Part shown: positions 1 to 10,803 of the stretch, piece by piece
How positions within the stretch are numbered: position 1 is the first letter of the stretch
Layout: each line of letters opens with the position of its first letter
Source of the DNA: Carpediemonas membranifera
Lineage: Eukaryota; Fornicata
Direction of reading: 5' to 3'
Assembly: GCA_019828565.1 (NCBI GenBank)
Contig: JAHDYR010000038.1
Location: forward strand, 992,001-1,056,000
Length of the DNA stretch: 64,000 bases
Made by a program: the position numbers and the translations under genes
The notes under the pieces: generated by a model
What the model was told of the DNA's origin: nothing
Seen by the model: only the letters and a program-made list of their open reading frames with translations
Database searches by the model: none

Positions 1-2326
1 GTCGCGTGCAGAGTCGAGCTGCTCTATTGAGGCAATTGAGCAGCCGCGGAGGCAGTCGGCGACCATCGACTTGGCCCCCCTAAAGAGTGTGCACTGCAGA
101 CCCGCGAGTACAAACGAGGCCTGCTTCGCAGAGAAGATGTCTGTGATCAGCGTCCGGAAGGCCCGGTCGATGACGCCGTTGGAGGCCAACATCAGGGGTT
201 TGACGTCAGCGCCGGCGTGCTGCCTGGCCTTGTCCCTGGAGCGTCTGGCGAAGCTGCACTCCTCTAGGCGATGCACCACTGTGAGATCGAAGTGCTCTGG
301 CTTCAGTGGGGTCGCGTTTCGCCGCAGGGTGAAGTCGATCCGGGGTGTCCCGTAGACTGTGTGCGGCTCGTAGTTCAGCACCTCGGCTGACTTCGGCAGC
401 AGTGATAGGAAGACGCGGTTGAGCTGGTCGTGCATCTTAGTCCGAGCCGACATCGAGTTTCTGCAGTTGATGTGGTGGTCGTAGGACGTGACACAGTTGC
501 ATCTTGAGCAAAACAGCTTGGCCTCGCCCGCGAAGTCAGCGTAGCGGCTCTGGATCGCTGCGCGGAAGACTGCGTTGTCCATCTCGGTCAGCTTGGACGT
601 TGGATAGGCGCTGAGCCAGGCTCCGGAACCATGCTCCTGCAGTTGCTTAACGACGCTTCGCACCCTCTCCGGCATCTTGCGGATCTTCAGCCGGTAGTGG
701 TCCTCGCCTATACGGCTCAGAACAGCTGTCAGGTCGGCCTGCTTGAGGCCGATGCCCGACTCGTCAAGCCGCGCGAGGCTTATCGCGTGCACGTCCCGAA
801 CGTCAGGGATGCCGAGCCCGCCATGGCGGATCGGCAGGGGGATGACATGGCACGCGACATCAACCGAAAGGCCACACGCCTCAGCGATCAGGCGGTTCTT
901 GGCGGCGTCGAAGTTCTGGAGGATGTGCGCGGCCTTGCGTCCGACGAACGCGTTGTGCTCTCTCGGCATCCGGAGCGCGTGCACTAACCTGGGCATGATG
1001 CAGTCGCGGATCAGGGTGACGGCTGCCTGGAGAGGGAGGTTACGCAGTAGGTCGCGTATCGCGTCCAGCTGCTTCTGGAAAAGCCCGTTCAGCTTCATGC
1101 AGCGCTCGTCAGCGTCGGCGCCCGGGAAGTGACCCATGATATTCGTCGTCGTAAAGGTCGTGAGGCCATGATCCGGGTGGACGATCGACTCTTTCCCGGC
1201 CAGCCAGAAGCTCTTCGCCTCCTTGTGCAGCATGGCGAACCGATGGGATTGTCACGTTGTGTTAGCTGTCCCAATCAGTTCTTTTATGATTGGTCAATGA
1301 TCATCAAAGTCAATTTAAAGTTAGTTCATCGTTTCCCTTCGGTGTTCCTGTCCCCTGCCCGTCACAGGGATCTGTCGGTATCCGAGTCAGCCAACGTGAT
1401 ATCGTCCATATACATGGTCTCACTTGGCACACGCGACCCGAACTCGTTCTTTGCCTGCGTCACGGGTGTGACCAACACCAGACAGAAGAGGAGTGGCGAG
1501 AGGGGTCGCCCTGGCGGACGCCCTGCTTAGCCTCAAGCACGTGGTCACCGAATGCTCTGAGATCTTCGTCGTAGAGATGAAGCATATACGACTTGAGACT
1601 GGCGTCGGCGTTGAGTGCCTCGATCGTGGCCCGGATGGCTGGTCTAGAAACGCTGTTGAAGGCGTTCTCCAGGTCGACAGAGAGCACATCCTTGCCCTGC
1701 TCGATGGCCTCTTGGATCCGAATTGCGGTGCGGGTGGACCCCTCGGGGAGGAAGGCCGCCTGATTCGGGCCCGTGGCCTGGGCTAGCTGCGGGATAAGCT
1801 GTCTGGCGACGATGCCGTTCAGCATTCGCAGCAGCGCCGAGCATACGACTATGGGTCGCCACGTGTTGTCACCCTTCGGGAGCAGTGAGAGTCGACCGGT
1901 GAGGCAGACTCTTGGAATCCGCTCCGGCGACTTCAGCCAGACGTTAATAGGGCTGCAATCGTCTTGATGGTTGCGGGGTCGTCGCGTACCAGGTGCTTTA
2001 TACACTCGGGACGGATCCAGTCAGGGCCACTGCTGGAGGTGTCGTCGATGCGCATAGCGGCCTGGCAGACCATATCCTCGCTCACCTTAGGGAGGGAGAC
2101 GTGGAGGTGGTCTGGTAGCTCGATCGTCGGGCATGGCGGGGCGTCGGTTGGGTGGAGGGCCTGGGCGTGGGCGAGGGTCGGGGTGCGTCGCGTGTGCTCT
2201 GAAGCGAACGCGGCCATGGCCTTGCCCGGCCGACCATTGCGGAGGAAGAAGAGAGCCCGGTTGTTCTTGTGAACGTTGTGGTCGGCCTTGGAGATCATCA
2301 CTGGCGAGGTTCGGTCCCGACTGTAG
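1..2326 (-). pseudogene. Non-LTR retrotransposon (restriction-like endonuclease type), broken
   Basis: The minus strand encodes a reverse transcriptase of the non-LTR kind. Visible motifs are RPIVVCSALLRMLNGIVARQ, SVDLENAFNSV (motif A Asp), KQGVRQGDP (motif B) and TMYMDDITLADSDT (YMDD catalytic loop, around 1380-1420). Near 450-540 a finger FCSRCNCVTSYDHHINC is followed by RTKMHDQLNRVF and RIDFTLRR, the arrangement of CCHC finger plus restriction-like endonuclease seen at the C-terminus of CRE/R2/R4-type elements. The frame breaks near 1935 and near 1495, where GDPLSPLLF needs a one-base correction, so this is a dead copy. It is cut at 2326 by the gypsy-1 LTR, interrupted by a solo LTR at 1250-1366, and still open at the left edge of the window. 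The class is firm; the clade is inferred. Confidence 0.8.
1250..1366 (+). repeat. Solo gypsy LTR with 5-bp target duplication
   Basis: A 117-bp sequence starting TGTCACG and ending CGTCACA interrupts the LINE reverse transcriptase. It is flanked by the direct repeat gggat at 1245-1249 and 1367-1371, as expected of a gypsy insertion. I see no difference from the 5' LTR of gypsy-2 at 8540-8656. No internal gypsy sequence is present, so it probably arose by LTR-LTR recombination. It contains a CCAATCA...TGATTGG stem. Confidence 0.92.
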
Positions 2327-2430
2327 TGTCGCGTATACATTATATATTGGGTCTCGTTTAGTCATGTCGACACCCATTGTGTCGACTCTATAAATCACTC
2401 TCCTTGCCATTTGTGTTTTCCAACACCACA
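2327..2430 (+). repeat. 5' LTR of gypsy-1
   Basis: About 104 bp, starting TGTCGCG and ending ACCACA, directly upstream of the first gag with a leader of only 17 nt. It contains the hairpin GTCGACAC-loop-GTGTCGAC at 2366-2386, also found in three other LTRs of the window. No second copy is present to confirm the ends, which are assigned by the TG...CA rule and comparison. Confidence 0.6.
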
Positions 2431-2447
2431 GTAATTACTGCGCAGTC

Positions 2448-3236
2448 ATGTTTAATGCAAATGCTCTGGATCTGTTTTCAGCCCCTTATCTCGATGGAAT
2501 GACCGCCTCCCAATGGCAGACTTTCCGAGAGGCTTATTATGCATATCGCTCCCGCGGTGGTACTATCCCCGTCCGTAACTTAATCTCCCGTACGACGTGG
2601 GAACTCATGTGCCTCCGTGATCCCGGCCTTCTCCTCGTTCCACGCCCCGTTGACGTCCAAGAAGCCCACGATCTCGCTGTCGTCGATGAAGATGATGTGG
2701 ACGATGACGCTTCTTCTTCTTCGTCGGACAGTTCCTCTGACGACGAAGCTCCCGAGGAGGCGCCGCTTCCTTGCCTCCAAGGAGATCAAGAAACCTGCCG
2801 TATCATCAGCCGCATCAACGCCATCTACCAACCCATGGACCGGCGCGAAGCCATGGACCGCTTCGAGCGCATCCACTGCGCCCAGAAAGGTTCGATCCAC
2901 GACAACGTGCTTCGTTACGTTTTCGCATACCAACAGCAGCTCGAGAACTGCGCCTCCGTCCGGCCCAAGGTCAAACAACTAGTTAAGACCTTTGTGACCA
3001 ACTTGCAGCCTGAACGCCTGCGTGACCGCGTGCTGACATTTGCTCAGCCGCACGACCTGATGGTCACGTTCGCGGCCGCGATCGAACAGTCACGCCACCT
3101 CGAGCAGGTGAGCCGCGAGGGCCCTCACCTGAATCCTCGGGCCGAAGTCCGCGCCGCGCCCGACCACAAGAAGGTCAAGTTGTGCCGTATGCTAGGCAAA
3201 AAGGTAAAGGTGGTTTTATCTGGCAAAACTCAATGA
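2448..3236 (+). pseudogene. gag: gypsy-1 gag, first part
   Basis: A 262-residue product starting MFNANALDLFSAPYLDGM. It has an acidic Ser/Asp run around residue 90 and an alpha-helical capsid-like core (INAIYQPMDRREAMDRFERI, VKQLVKTFVTNLQPERLRDR). The same blocks occur in gypsy-2 gag at 8690, so the two share a gag family. It stops just before a zinc knuckle CAFCGKAGHTQEKC encoded in another frame near 3265-3315, so a frameshift separates capsid from nucleocapsid. Gag would package element RNA into cytoplasmic particles; that role is inferred from the family. Confidence 0.75.
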
Positions 3237-3329
3237 CTCGGCAGCAAGGAGACAGGAAACGCCACAAAGTGCGCCTTTTGCGGAAAGGCTGGACACACGC
3301 AGGAGAAGTGCTTTAAGCGGGAGAGGGAG

Positions 3330-5438
3330 TTGAAGAAGGGCGGCAATAAAAGCCGTGCCTATTCAGAGTTTCTTACAGCAGTCACAGTAGCCCCAGTGCG
3401 CGAGAGTCGGGTGAAGGCTGCCGAATTAACCGTTCACCCCGCCTGGGAGAATCATGTGTTACCTTACCTCACGCAGGACCGAACCAAGTCCACAATCGAG
3501 GCCGTATCTCGTCTCATGGCTGAGACCGAGGAGCTGCGCTCCCACGCCCATGCCCTTCTCAACTCCGAGCTCGGCGCCAAGCCAGAGCCCGAGCCCGCCG
3601 AGGTGGATGAAGACGAGGCCGCCCTCAGCAAGGTCATCACCCAGAAGCCAGACAGCACGCCGAGTGAGCAGGACACCCCGAGAAAAGCCAGCCCCACCCG
3701 CGGACTCGATAAGATCATCGCCAAAGCTTTTATCGCCGCCCTTCGCCCGGTCTCACTTGCCAACCGTATTCAGCAAAAGTGGGACCTCTCTGGCGCCCGG
3801 GACATCGATAGCTTATTTGTGCACACGCGCGAGCTCATACTGCACGCCATTGACGCCCGCGAAGTCCTCGGAAGCGTGATTCAAGACATATCCATCACAT
3901 CCTCCAGCACGAGCTCCAGCACGAGCTCCAGCACTGGCCCGAAACATAGCCAGAACGCCAACACCAGATCCCGCCGCGAGCGCCGGCGCCCTCCTCCATA
4001 CGCGTGCTCGTGTGGAGGCATGCACTGGAAGGCTGATTGCCCGCACCGCGGCAGCACGCCCGGACAGCCCCAGGCTACCAAAGGCCACCCCGCCGCGGCC
4101 CGCGACGCCAGACCGGCACCTCAGCCGCAACGCCAGCCCCAAGCGGCCAACAAACCGGCTCAGCCACAGCCGGCACCAGCTGCTCAGAAGCAGCAGCAAC
4201 AGTCATCCCAGCAGCCACAGCCTCGCCCCGACGAGAGACGCGCTGGGAACATGGTGCTCCGGGACAGATCCAAGCTGATCAACTCTCGTCCAGGAGTCCA
4301 CGAAGTCGAAGTCGCACACAATGCTTGTGATGATGCCTTTATCGAAGAAGTTGCCGCTTCAACTGCATTCTCAGTTAAGGGAGCTGTGAATGACCAAGAA
4401 CAGGTGATATTGATCGATAGCGGCTCCGCAATCACGATCATCTCCACAACCTCCGTTAAGACGCTCCAACTCGTCACACATGAGCTTGAAAAGCCATTTA
4501 CTGTTCAGTCCGTTACCAATGAGCCCATCCTCATCACTCACTACGTCCAAGCGCGGATCACGTTGCCCAGCACATCTGGAAACGTCATCATCGATCTCAT
4601 CCTCTACATCATGACGCGCGCCACTGAACGTGTGCTCATTGGATGCGACGTGCTTCGCACACTCGGTTATCTCTCCGAGAGTGGCCTCCACATCGCACTT
4701 CTTCCGGATTCACGCCCGGAGGACGCCACCGATGGCCTCCCACTCCACAAGTACCTCGACGCCCCCGTCGAGGCCGTCTCCTCAAGCGAGTTTCACACCG
4801 ACGCGTGTGAGATACACGAGCTCTCCACCAAGGCCCAGACCGACGAGCTACATTCGATCCTCCGTCGGTTCGATCACCTATTCGACCCCGTCATAAGCAA
4901 ACAGCCGTGCTCGTTTGCCCCTATGCGCATCCCGCTTTACGACAACGCCCCTCCGATCCGTCTTCGCCCGCGCAACCTACACCCGAAGAAGCTGGAGTGG
5001 CTGTTGCCATACGTCGAGCGCCTGCGCCAGGACGAGATCACACAGCCCTCTGAGGGGCCTTACGCAAGCCCCATCGTCCTGGTCGCAAAGGGCGACGCCT
5101 ACCGTCTCTGTATCGACTACGGCCGCCTCAACTCTTGGACAGTACCCGACCGGCACCCGATCCCCAACATGCGAGAACTCCTCAACCTCGCGTCGGGCTG
5201 CACACGCTTTGCGACGCTAGACCTGACGTCGGGCTACTGGCAGGTGGCCATGCACCCAGACGACGTGCCTAAGACGGCCTTCACCGCCCCGGGCGTCTAC
5301 GAGGAATTCCTCAGGATGCCGTTCGGCCTTTTGCAACGCGCCTTCTCACTTCCAGCGGGAGATCGAAGGCATGCTCGCCCCACTGTTGTACAAGGGCGCC
5401 AACCCCTACATCGACGACATATTCATCTACGCCCGTGA
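3330..5438 (+). pseudogene. pol: gypsy-1 gag (second)/protease/reverse transcriptase N-part
   Basis: A 702-codon ORF without its own ATG. The beginning (SRAYSEFLTAV) still matches gypsy-2. From about residue 25 it changes to a gag like that of gypsy-5 (DKIIAKAFIAALRPVSLANRIQ), followed by a second knuckle CSCGGMHWKADC, a Q/P-rich linker, aspartic protease ILIDSGSAITIIS, and reverse transcriptase up to the FATLDLTSGYWQV motif and LRMPFGL. The frame is lost near 5330, just after MPFGL where GLANAP would be expected. Two nucleocapsid-type knuckles in tandem and two gag types mark it as a recombinant. Confidence 0.8.
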
Positions 5439-6891
5439 CGATGACTCCTTCCTACGCATTCTCCGCGACCTGCTCACACGCGCGGACGCTGCAGGCGTTC
5501 AGTTCAGTGCCAAGAAGGGAGTCTTCGGCACCACCAGCGCCAAGATTGTCGGCTTTACGGTCGACCAGGCCGGAGTACACGTCGACCCAGCCAGGACCCA
5601 AGCCCTACGCGATCTACCTGCACCCACCAACGTCCACGAGCTTCGCGTAGTCCTCGGACAGTTCCAGTACCTCGCATCATTCGTTCCCCATACACGACAC
5701 GAGTACATGAGACCTCTCAACGATCTTCTGCAAAAGGACCGTCTGTGGGAATGGACAGCGGAGCACGACGCCGCTTTCGACGGCCTGAAGACCCTGTTCA
5801 CTGACGATCTCTTTATCGCACATCCGGACGCCGACGCCGACTGGACGCTCAAGACAGACGCTAGCAACATCGGAGCAGGCGGCATACTATGGCAGACAAA
5901 GGACGACAAGACACAGATCCTCGCCTACTTCTCTCACACATTCACGTCAACCCAGTCGCGCTGGGCCACGTGTGAGCAGGAGCTATTTGCCATTGTCTTT
6001 TGCCTCACACACCCGACCCTGTCACCCCTCCTACGCCTGAAGAGGTTCCTCCTACGGACCGACCACCGTAATCTTATTTACATGATCGCCAAGTCATCCG
6101 AGAACGACAAGATCAACCGGTGGAGACTGACATTAGCAGACTACAAGTTCGATGTCGAGCACGTTCCCGGCCTACAGAACGCAGTCGCAGACGCGCTGAG
6201 CCGCTGCGGTCACTCGACCTCGCCCACTGTCGCAGCCATCACGACTGACTCCCGCTACCATGACACACTCATCAAACACCAGACAGACGACTCGACCGTC
6301 TCCAAGCTGACCGTAGACAGCGACGGTCTTCGCCGCAAGGACGGCCTCGTCGTCATCCCTACTTCAACCGTGTGCAGACCCCTCCGAAAGGAGCTGATAC
6401 AGATCGCCCACAGAGGACACCACGGCGCCAAGGCTACCATCGAACGCCTGAGAGCAGACGGCTATACCTGGACAGGCTGCACAGCAGATGTCGAGGAGTT
6501 CGTCGCCTCATGTGACGAGTGCCAGAAAGCTCGCCTACGCAACTTCGCCGAGGCAGAGCTCCGCACAACAGCAGTGTACAAACCGTTCCACACTGTCGCA
6601 GTGGATACTATTGGTCCAATCCCGGCAGACGCAGTCGGCTCCAGATACATCACTGTTATGGTCGATATGTTTACTCGCTACACTGAGTTGGCCGCGACGG
6701 ACGAGAACACAGCTGATGCAGCGTCAGAGGCCCTCTGGCGCCAGGTGATTACACGTCATGGGACTCCCCTGTTCATCAAGTCCGACAACGGGCCTGAGTT
6801 CACCGGCAACGTCGTCAAGGCCCTGCTCGAAAGCGCGGACATCACCCAGCATTCACCCTCCCCTACCACCCTCAGTCGAATGGGCTGGTAG
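5371..6891 (+). pseudogene. pol: gypsy-1 reverse transcriptase C-part, RNase H, integrase N-part
   Basis: Carries the catalytic YIDD of reverse transcriptase (NPYIDDIFIYARDD), RNase H with LKTDASNIGAGGILW, the tether, the HHCC region of integrase (HRGHHGAKATIERLRADGYTW with CDECQKAR) and the integrase core (VAVDTIGPI; FIKSDNGPEF). It breaks near 6855, where the usual HPQSNGLVERRN is reached only in another frame. Enzymatically the domains look complete, but the element cannot make an uninterrupted Pol. Confidence 0.85.
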
Positions 6892-6911
6892 AGCGTCGTA
6901 ACGCGGAGGTC

Positions 6912-7652
6912 ATGAAGCATCTTCGCTGTTTGATCCTCCAATTCGACAAGTTCTCCCGTTGGAGCGACCTCCTTCCGGTAGTTCAGCTGCTGCTGAACAC
7001 AACCACCTGCAGCGCCACTGGGGTCACACCCCACGCCATGCTGTATGGAGACCAACTCGACCCCAGCTCCACAGTCGCTAGAATCCTCCGACCGAGCGAA
7101 AATGACTCGCCCCTTGCCTCAGCCTCAGCCTACATCACTTTACTTCGAGCACACCTCTCCAAGTTGACCTCTAGGGCGGCCGAGAAGCAGCGCGAGACTG
7201 TAGACAAGCGCCTCGCCAAGGCTAACGCCGACCGCCAGCCGACTAGCTTCAAGGAAGGCGACCTCGTCCTGCTCAACCGGACGAAGACCCCAAAGCTGCA
7301 TGGCTTCGCCGGCCCGTTCAAGATTCTCGCCATCAAGGACAACAACACCCTTCAGCTGGTCGACCTTTTCGAGAGCGCCCCCTTCATGGCTCACGTAGAC
7401 CAGGTCCTTCCTTTCAACACCAAGTCGGGGCTCAGCCGCCTGAAGAACCTCGCCGCCTCCGACGAGCAGACGTACGTCGTGCAAGGCATCGAGAAGCACC
7501 GTCGCCGTAACGGCACACTGCAGCTCCTCGTCTGCTGGGAGGGCGACTACGATCCCACATGGGAACCCGCTGACGGGCTCCGCCACGTCACTGCGGCACG
7601 TGACTACCTCAAGTCCCACAAGCTCAAGCTTAAGGGGGGTAGGATGTCATAA
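6912..7652 (+). pseudogene. pol: gypsy-1 integrase C-part with chromodomain
   Basis: Continues the integrase core after the frame break (VVQLLLNTTTCSATGVTPHAM), then a GPY/F-like part (KLHGFAGPFKILAI) and a C-terminal chromodomain (TYVVQGIEKHRRRNGT, LLVCWEGDYDPTWEP). Chromodomains on integrase steer chromoviruses to chromatin; all complete Pol proteins here have one. The ORF ends inside the polypurine tract region. Confidence 0.85.
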
Positions 7653-7689
7653 GGCATCCACGTCCGCAGTTTATGTAAATGTTCCAATC

Positions 7690-7952
7690 TCTTCGCCCCG
7701 GCACAACCGGCAACCAGCAGTGAGGCCCCGACAGTGGCCCCAGGGCCCGGAGGGGAGAAGACGATCACCATGGTGCCGAAGCGGAAGAAGAAGACCAAGG
7801 CCAAGAAGCAAAGGATGGCCACCCAACCCAACCCGATGATGGACGCCATGGCCCAGTTCATGAACATGATGGCGAGCATGCAGAGCCAGATGGGCCTACA
7901 GGAACAGGGCACAGGCGACAGTGACAGTGATAGCCAAATGGAGAGCGAGTAA
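7690..7952 (+). pseudogene. LINE ORF1 remnant, C-terminal part
   Basis: An open frame reads through a Pro/Ala-rich part into MVPKRKKKTKAKKQRMATQ, a Met/Gln-rich helix and an acidic end DSDSDSQMESE. The strongly basic then acidic profile, and the position 316 bp ahead of a LINE endonuclease start, suggest the C-terminus of an ORF1 nucleic-acid-binding protein. The N-terminus is missing. No known ORF1 fold is recognisable, so the assignment rests mainly on position. Confidence 0.45.
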
Positions 7953-8268
7953 TCAGGGTAAAGCAGTATTCTTTCAGTGACAGGTAACAGTTGTTTTTCT
8001 TCTATAATAATAAGCCCTGGCTCCCACCCAGGGCCTGGCATTAGTTTATGGACACTGCCAGTAGGCTGCGACGGCGGCCAAAGGGGGGGTCACGCCATTG
8101 CGCCCCCTCCTAAATGCGCCTGCCTGACGATGGAAGGTCACCAGGAATTGCGGAAGCTGGCCTACCCAGGGACACTGAGGCCGGCACTGAGGGGCCCAGG
8201 GTAGGACAGGGACTTACACAGACAAAATTTTCCGAAATTCGCAGAATAAGGGGAACGGAGTACAGCAA
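7953..8268 (+). other. LINE inter-ORF spacer
   Basis: Non-coding stretch between the ORF1 remnant and the endonuclease ORF. It is rich in CCCAGGG/GGCCC blocks that could fold, including ccctggctcccacccaggg. I see no gene in it. Confidence 0.4.
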
Positions 8269-8539
8269 ATGGAAACATTCAGAATAGTCAGTATGAACAC
8301 GCAGGGACACATCGGACGCGGAAAAGACTTCACAGCGTCAATAGCTACCGCACTACAAACAAGACTAGGAGATATCGAAGCCATATGCATACAGGAGACC
8401 TGGAGAACGGCAAACACAAGAGTACACCACTTCATCGACTTTGACTATGCGCTAGCAGGGAAAGAAACAGAGGAAGAACTGGCAACAAGGAACGAAAAGC
8501 GGAAGAAGGATGTCCTAAGTCAACACCGCATTAACAGAC
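8269..8539 (+). pseudogene. LINE ORF2 start: APE-type endonuclease N-terminus
   Basis: METFRIVSMNTQGHIGRG is the N-terminal strand of an AP-endonuclease-like domain with its metal-binding Asn. About 45 residues later ICIQETW supplies the catalytic Glu. ATG 8269 is the natural start. The frame is cut after about 90 codons by the LTR of gypsy-2 at 8540. Endonuclease C-terminal pieces of the same family lie at 10804-11545, 12510-12605 and 19137-19303. In life the domain nicks target DNA for target-primed reverse transcription. Confidence 0.75.
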
Positions 8540-8656
8540 TGTCACGTTGTGTTAGCTGTCCCAATCAGTTCTTTTATGATTGGTCAATGATCATCAAAGT
8601 CAATTTAAAGTTAGTTCATCGTTTCCCTTCGGTGTTCCTGTCCCCTGCCCGTCACA
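8540..8656 (+). repeat. 5' LTR of gypsy-2
   Basis: 117 bp, TGTCACG...CGTCACA, apparently identical to the solo LTR at 1250-1366. It inserts in the LINE endonuclease ORF. The gag ATG lies 33 nt downstream. Confidence 0.88.
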
Positions 8657-8689
8657 GTTATATATCTTTCGATTAAGGCTACTTTCCCG

Positions 8690-10090
8690 ATGAACATTGA
8701 CGCCCTGTCTAACTTTTTGGCCCCATGGTTGAATTCGGCTAAGCCGAAATCATGGTACTCGTTCCGAGACAAGTACCGTTCTTTTAACGCCCGCACGAAC
8801 TCCGAAATTCCGATCTTCAGTCTCATTAGCCCCATTGTTATTCAGCTCCTGGAGCTGAGTGATCCTGAGCTCCATGCCTTCATCGCAGAAGCGCGCGCGG
8901 CACTTGAATCTCCTCGTGTGCCTGAAGTGGCCGAGGAGAATGTAGGCCAGATCGCTATGGTCGCCGCCGCGCCTGCAGAAGAAGAAGAGGACGAAGACAC
9001 GTCTGACGACTCCGACTCATCCTCTTCCGATGATGACGATGAGCTGGCTCCCCCTCCCGAAGACTGGAATGAGGCTTTTATTGATCGCGTGAACCGCATC
9101 TTCGCCCCCCTTGATAAGCAAGATGCTCTCGACCGGTTCGACGATATCAAGTTCCCCGACGGTAACCTCTACGAGTCCATGCTAACCTACGTGTTCCTTT
9201 ACTCGCGGATGATTATGAACTGCGCGCATGTCCGTCCGAAGGAGTCTTCGTTAGTTCAGAAGTTCCTGACCAACGTGCGCGGAGATCGTCTACGTGAGCG
9301 CTGCGCCACCTACAAGGACAAGCGATCGTTTGAACGAACGGCTCAGGCAGCTATTGCGCAAGCCAGAAAGGCTGAGCAAGCGGAGAGAGAAGGTCGCCGG
9401 TCCAAGAGTAAAGGTAAAGGGCAGGCATACGTTGACTTTCTCCTCGCAGCTCTGACCCAAGGTAAGCCTAGCCAAGCCTCTGCTCGTCCCCTGTTCCCGA
9501 TCCGCCTCCTGCAGTGCCCCTCATCTGCGTTGTACGACACTGGCGCCACGGCCAACTTTATCTCAGAAGAGCTAGCTTCCTCGCTGCCCATTGAGCCTTC
9601 ACTCGAGTCCCATCAGGTCCAGTTGTTCACTGGACAGAAGGTTAATACGACGCATGTAATGACGGCTGACTGTGAGTTCCCCTCCGCCACTGGCCACAAG
9701 CTCACGATCAAGACAAAGTTCATTATCATGCGCGAAAAGCTCCCAGCTCCCACAGTCATTGGGTTCCCCTTGCTCGTGTCCGCCGGATTGATCCAATTCC
9801 CCGCTGACGACCTCATTGTGGAGGTTGGGGATGATTACGACGACATGTTCGATGTGGATGCCCTACATGACGCAACTGAGACCACCACACTTACGATCAT
9901 GAAGTTCGAGGAGCAGATATCGCGAATCTTGCAAGATCTACCTGGCCTCTTCGAGGAAGATCTGTCCGTGACATCAACTCTGCCCCCTTCAAGGTCAAGA
10001 CCGAAGACCCAGACAAAGTCATTAACGTCTACCCCTACCGCTATTCCACACCTGTACGGACCGAGATTGTGCGCCAAGTCCATGAACTAG
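8690..10090 (+). pseudogene. gag: gypsy-2 gag-protease
   Basis: A 466-codon ORF starting MNIDALSNFLAPWLNS. Capsid-like helices match gypsy-1 gag (VNRIFAPLDKQDALDRFDDI; VRPKESSLVQKFLTNVRGDR). An acidic EEDEDTSDDSDSSSS run sits in the middle, and a protease active site SALYDTGATANFIS follows. No zinc knuckle is visible between gag and protease. The frame is lost around 9975-10069, where the sequence leading to RT (VRQVHELEAQGIIRRS) is read in another frame. Confidence 0.75.
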
Positions 10091-10803
10091 AGGCCCAGGG
10101 TATCATCCGGAGATCCACATCGGCATTCAACAACCCGATAGTCATGGCTAAGAAGCGGGGCGGAGCCCTACGACTATGCCTAGATTTCCGAGCCCTCAAT
10201 CTCATCACCTCGCCCGACAGTCACCTCCTGCCACTGATAGACAACCTCCTGGATCACCTCGAGGGAGCAAAATTCTTCGCGGCTTTAGACCTGAAATCGG
10301 CTTTTCATCAAGTTCCCATGGCTAGTGATAGTTGCAGGTATACTGCCTTCACAGTGGATGGCCTGGGGAAATTTGAGTACTGCCGCATGCCGTTTGGAAT
10401 GAAGAATGCCCCTATCCAGTGTCAACGGGCTCTCGAAGCCGTTCTCAGTGACAGCCTGTACACTCAGGCCTTAGCGTACGTGGACGACGTCATGGTTATG
10501 GGAAGGATAGGAACACCTTCTTGAAGAACCTCCGGGACGTTCTGCACAAGCTTCACGCGGCGGGTCTCCGCCTTAACGCTGCCAAGACAGTCCTCGGTGT
10601 CGAAGAAATCGACTACTTAGGATGGAGACTCAATGCACGAGGCCGCAGGATCGCTCCTGATCGCCTCCAGGCGATTCGCGACATCAAGCCCCCCACCAAC
10701 CTGACTGAAGCCCGCTCGGTGCTAGGCCTGGCAAACTACTTCCGCCCCATCATCGAGAGGTATGCCGACATCACAGAGCCAATCACTGTGCTCACCAGAG
10801 CCA
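10069..10803 (+). pseudogene. pol: gypsy-2 reverse transcriptase
   Basis: Contains the order IIRRSTSAFNNPIVM, LRLCLDFRALN, FFAALDLKSAFHQV (motif A), CRMPFGMKNAP (motif B) and ALAYVDDVMVMG (YVDD motif C), then the thumb (EIDYLGWRLNARGRRI; VLGLANYFRPII). It is two overlapping ORFs with a frame slip near 10521. The sequence jumps into LINE DNA after TVLTRAT near 10803, before the RNase H Asp motif. Confidence 0.8.

Larger units (their letters stand above)
2327..7680 (+). mobile_element. Ty3/gypsy chromovirus 'gypsy-1', mosaic and frameshifted
   Basis: Order is LTR, gag, zinc knuckle, protease, reverse transcriptase, RNase H, integrase, chromodomain, which defines a Ty3/gypsy chromovirus. At least three frame breaks lie near 3237, 5330 and 6855. 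The first gag (2448-3236) resembles that of gypsy-2. A second, different gag in the following ORF resembles gypsy-5. The element therefore looks like a fusion of two families near 3400. A polypurine tract (taaggggggtagga, 7631-7644) precedes TGTCATAAGG, the start of a 3' LTR that does not match the 5' LTR and whose end I cannot fix before the LINE ORF1 remnant begins near 7690. Confidence 0.85.

Noticed and set aside
2580-2978. Minus-strand ORF over gypsy-1 gag, and similar long antisense ORFs over gag/pol
   Set aside because: Shadows of coding frames; no start context or homology; only 16752-18086 and 59875-61086 stand outside other genes.
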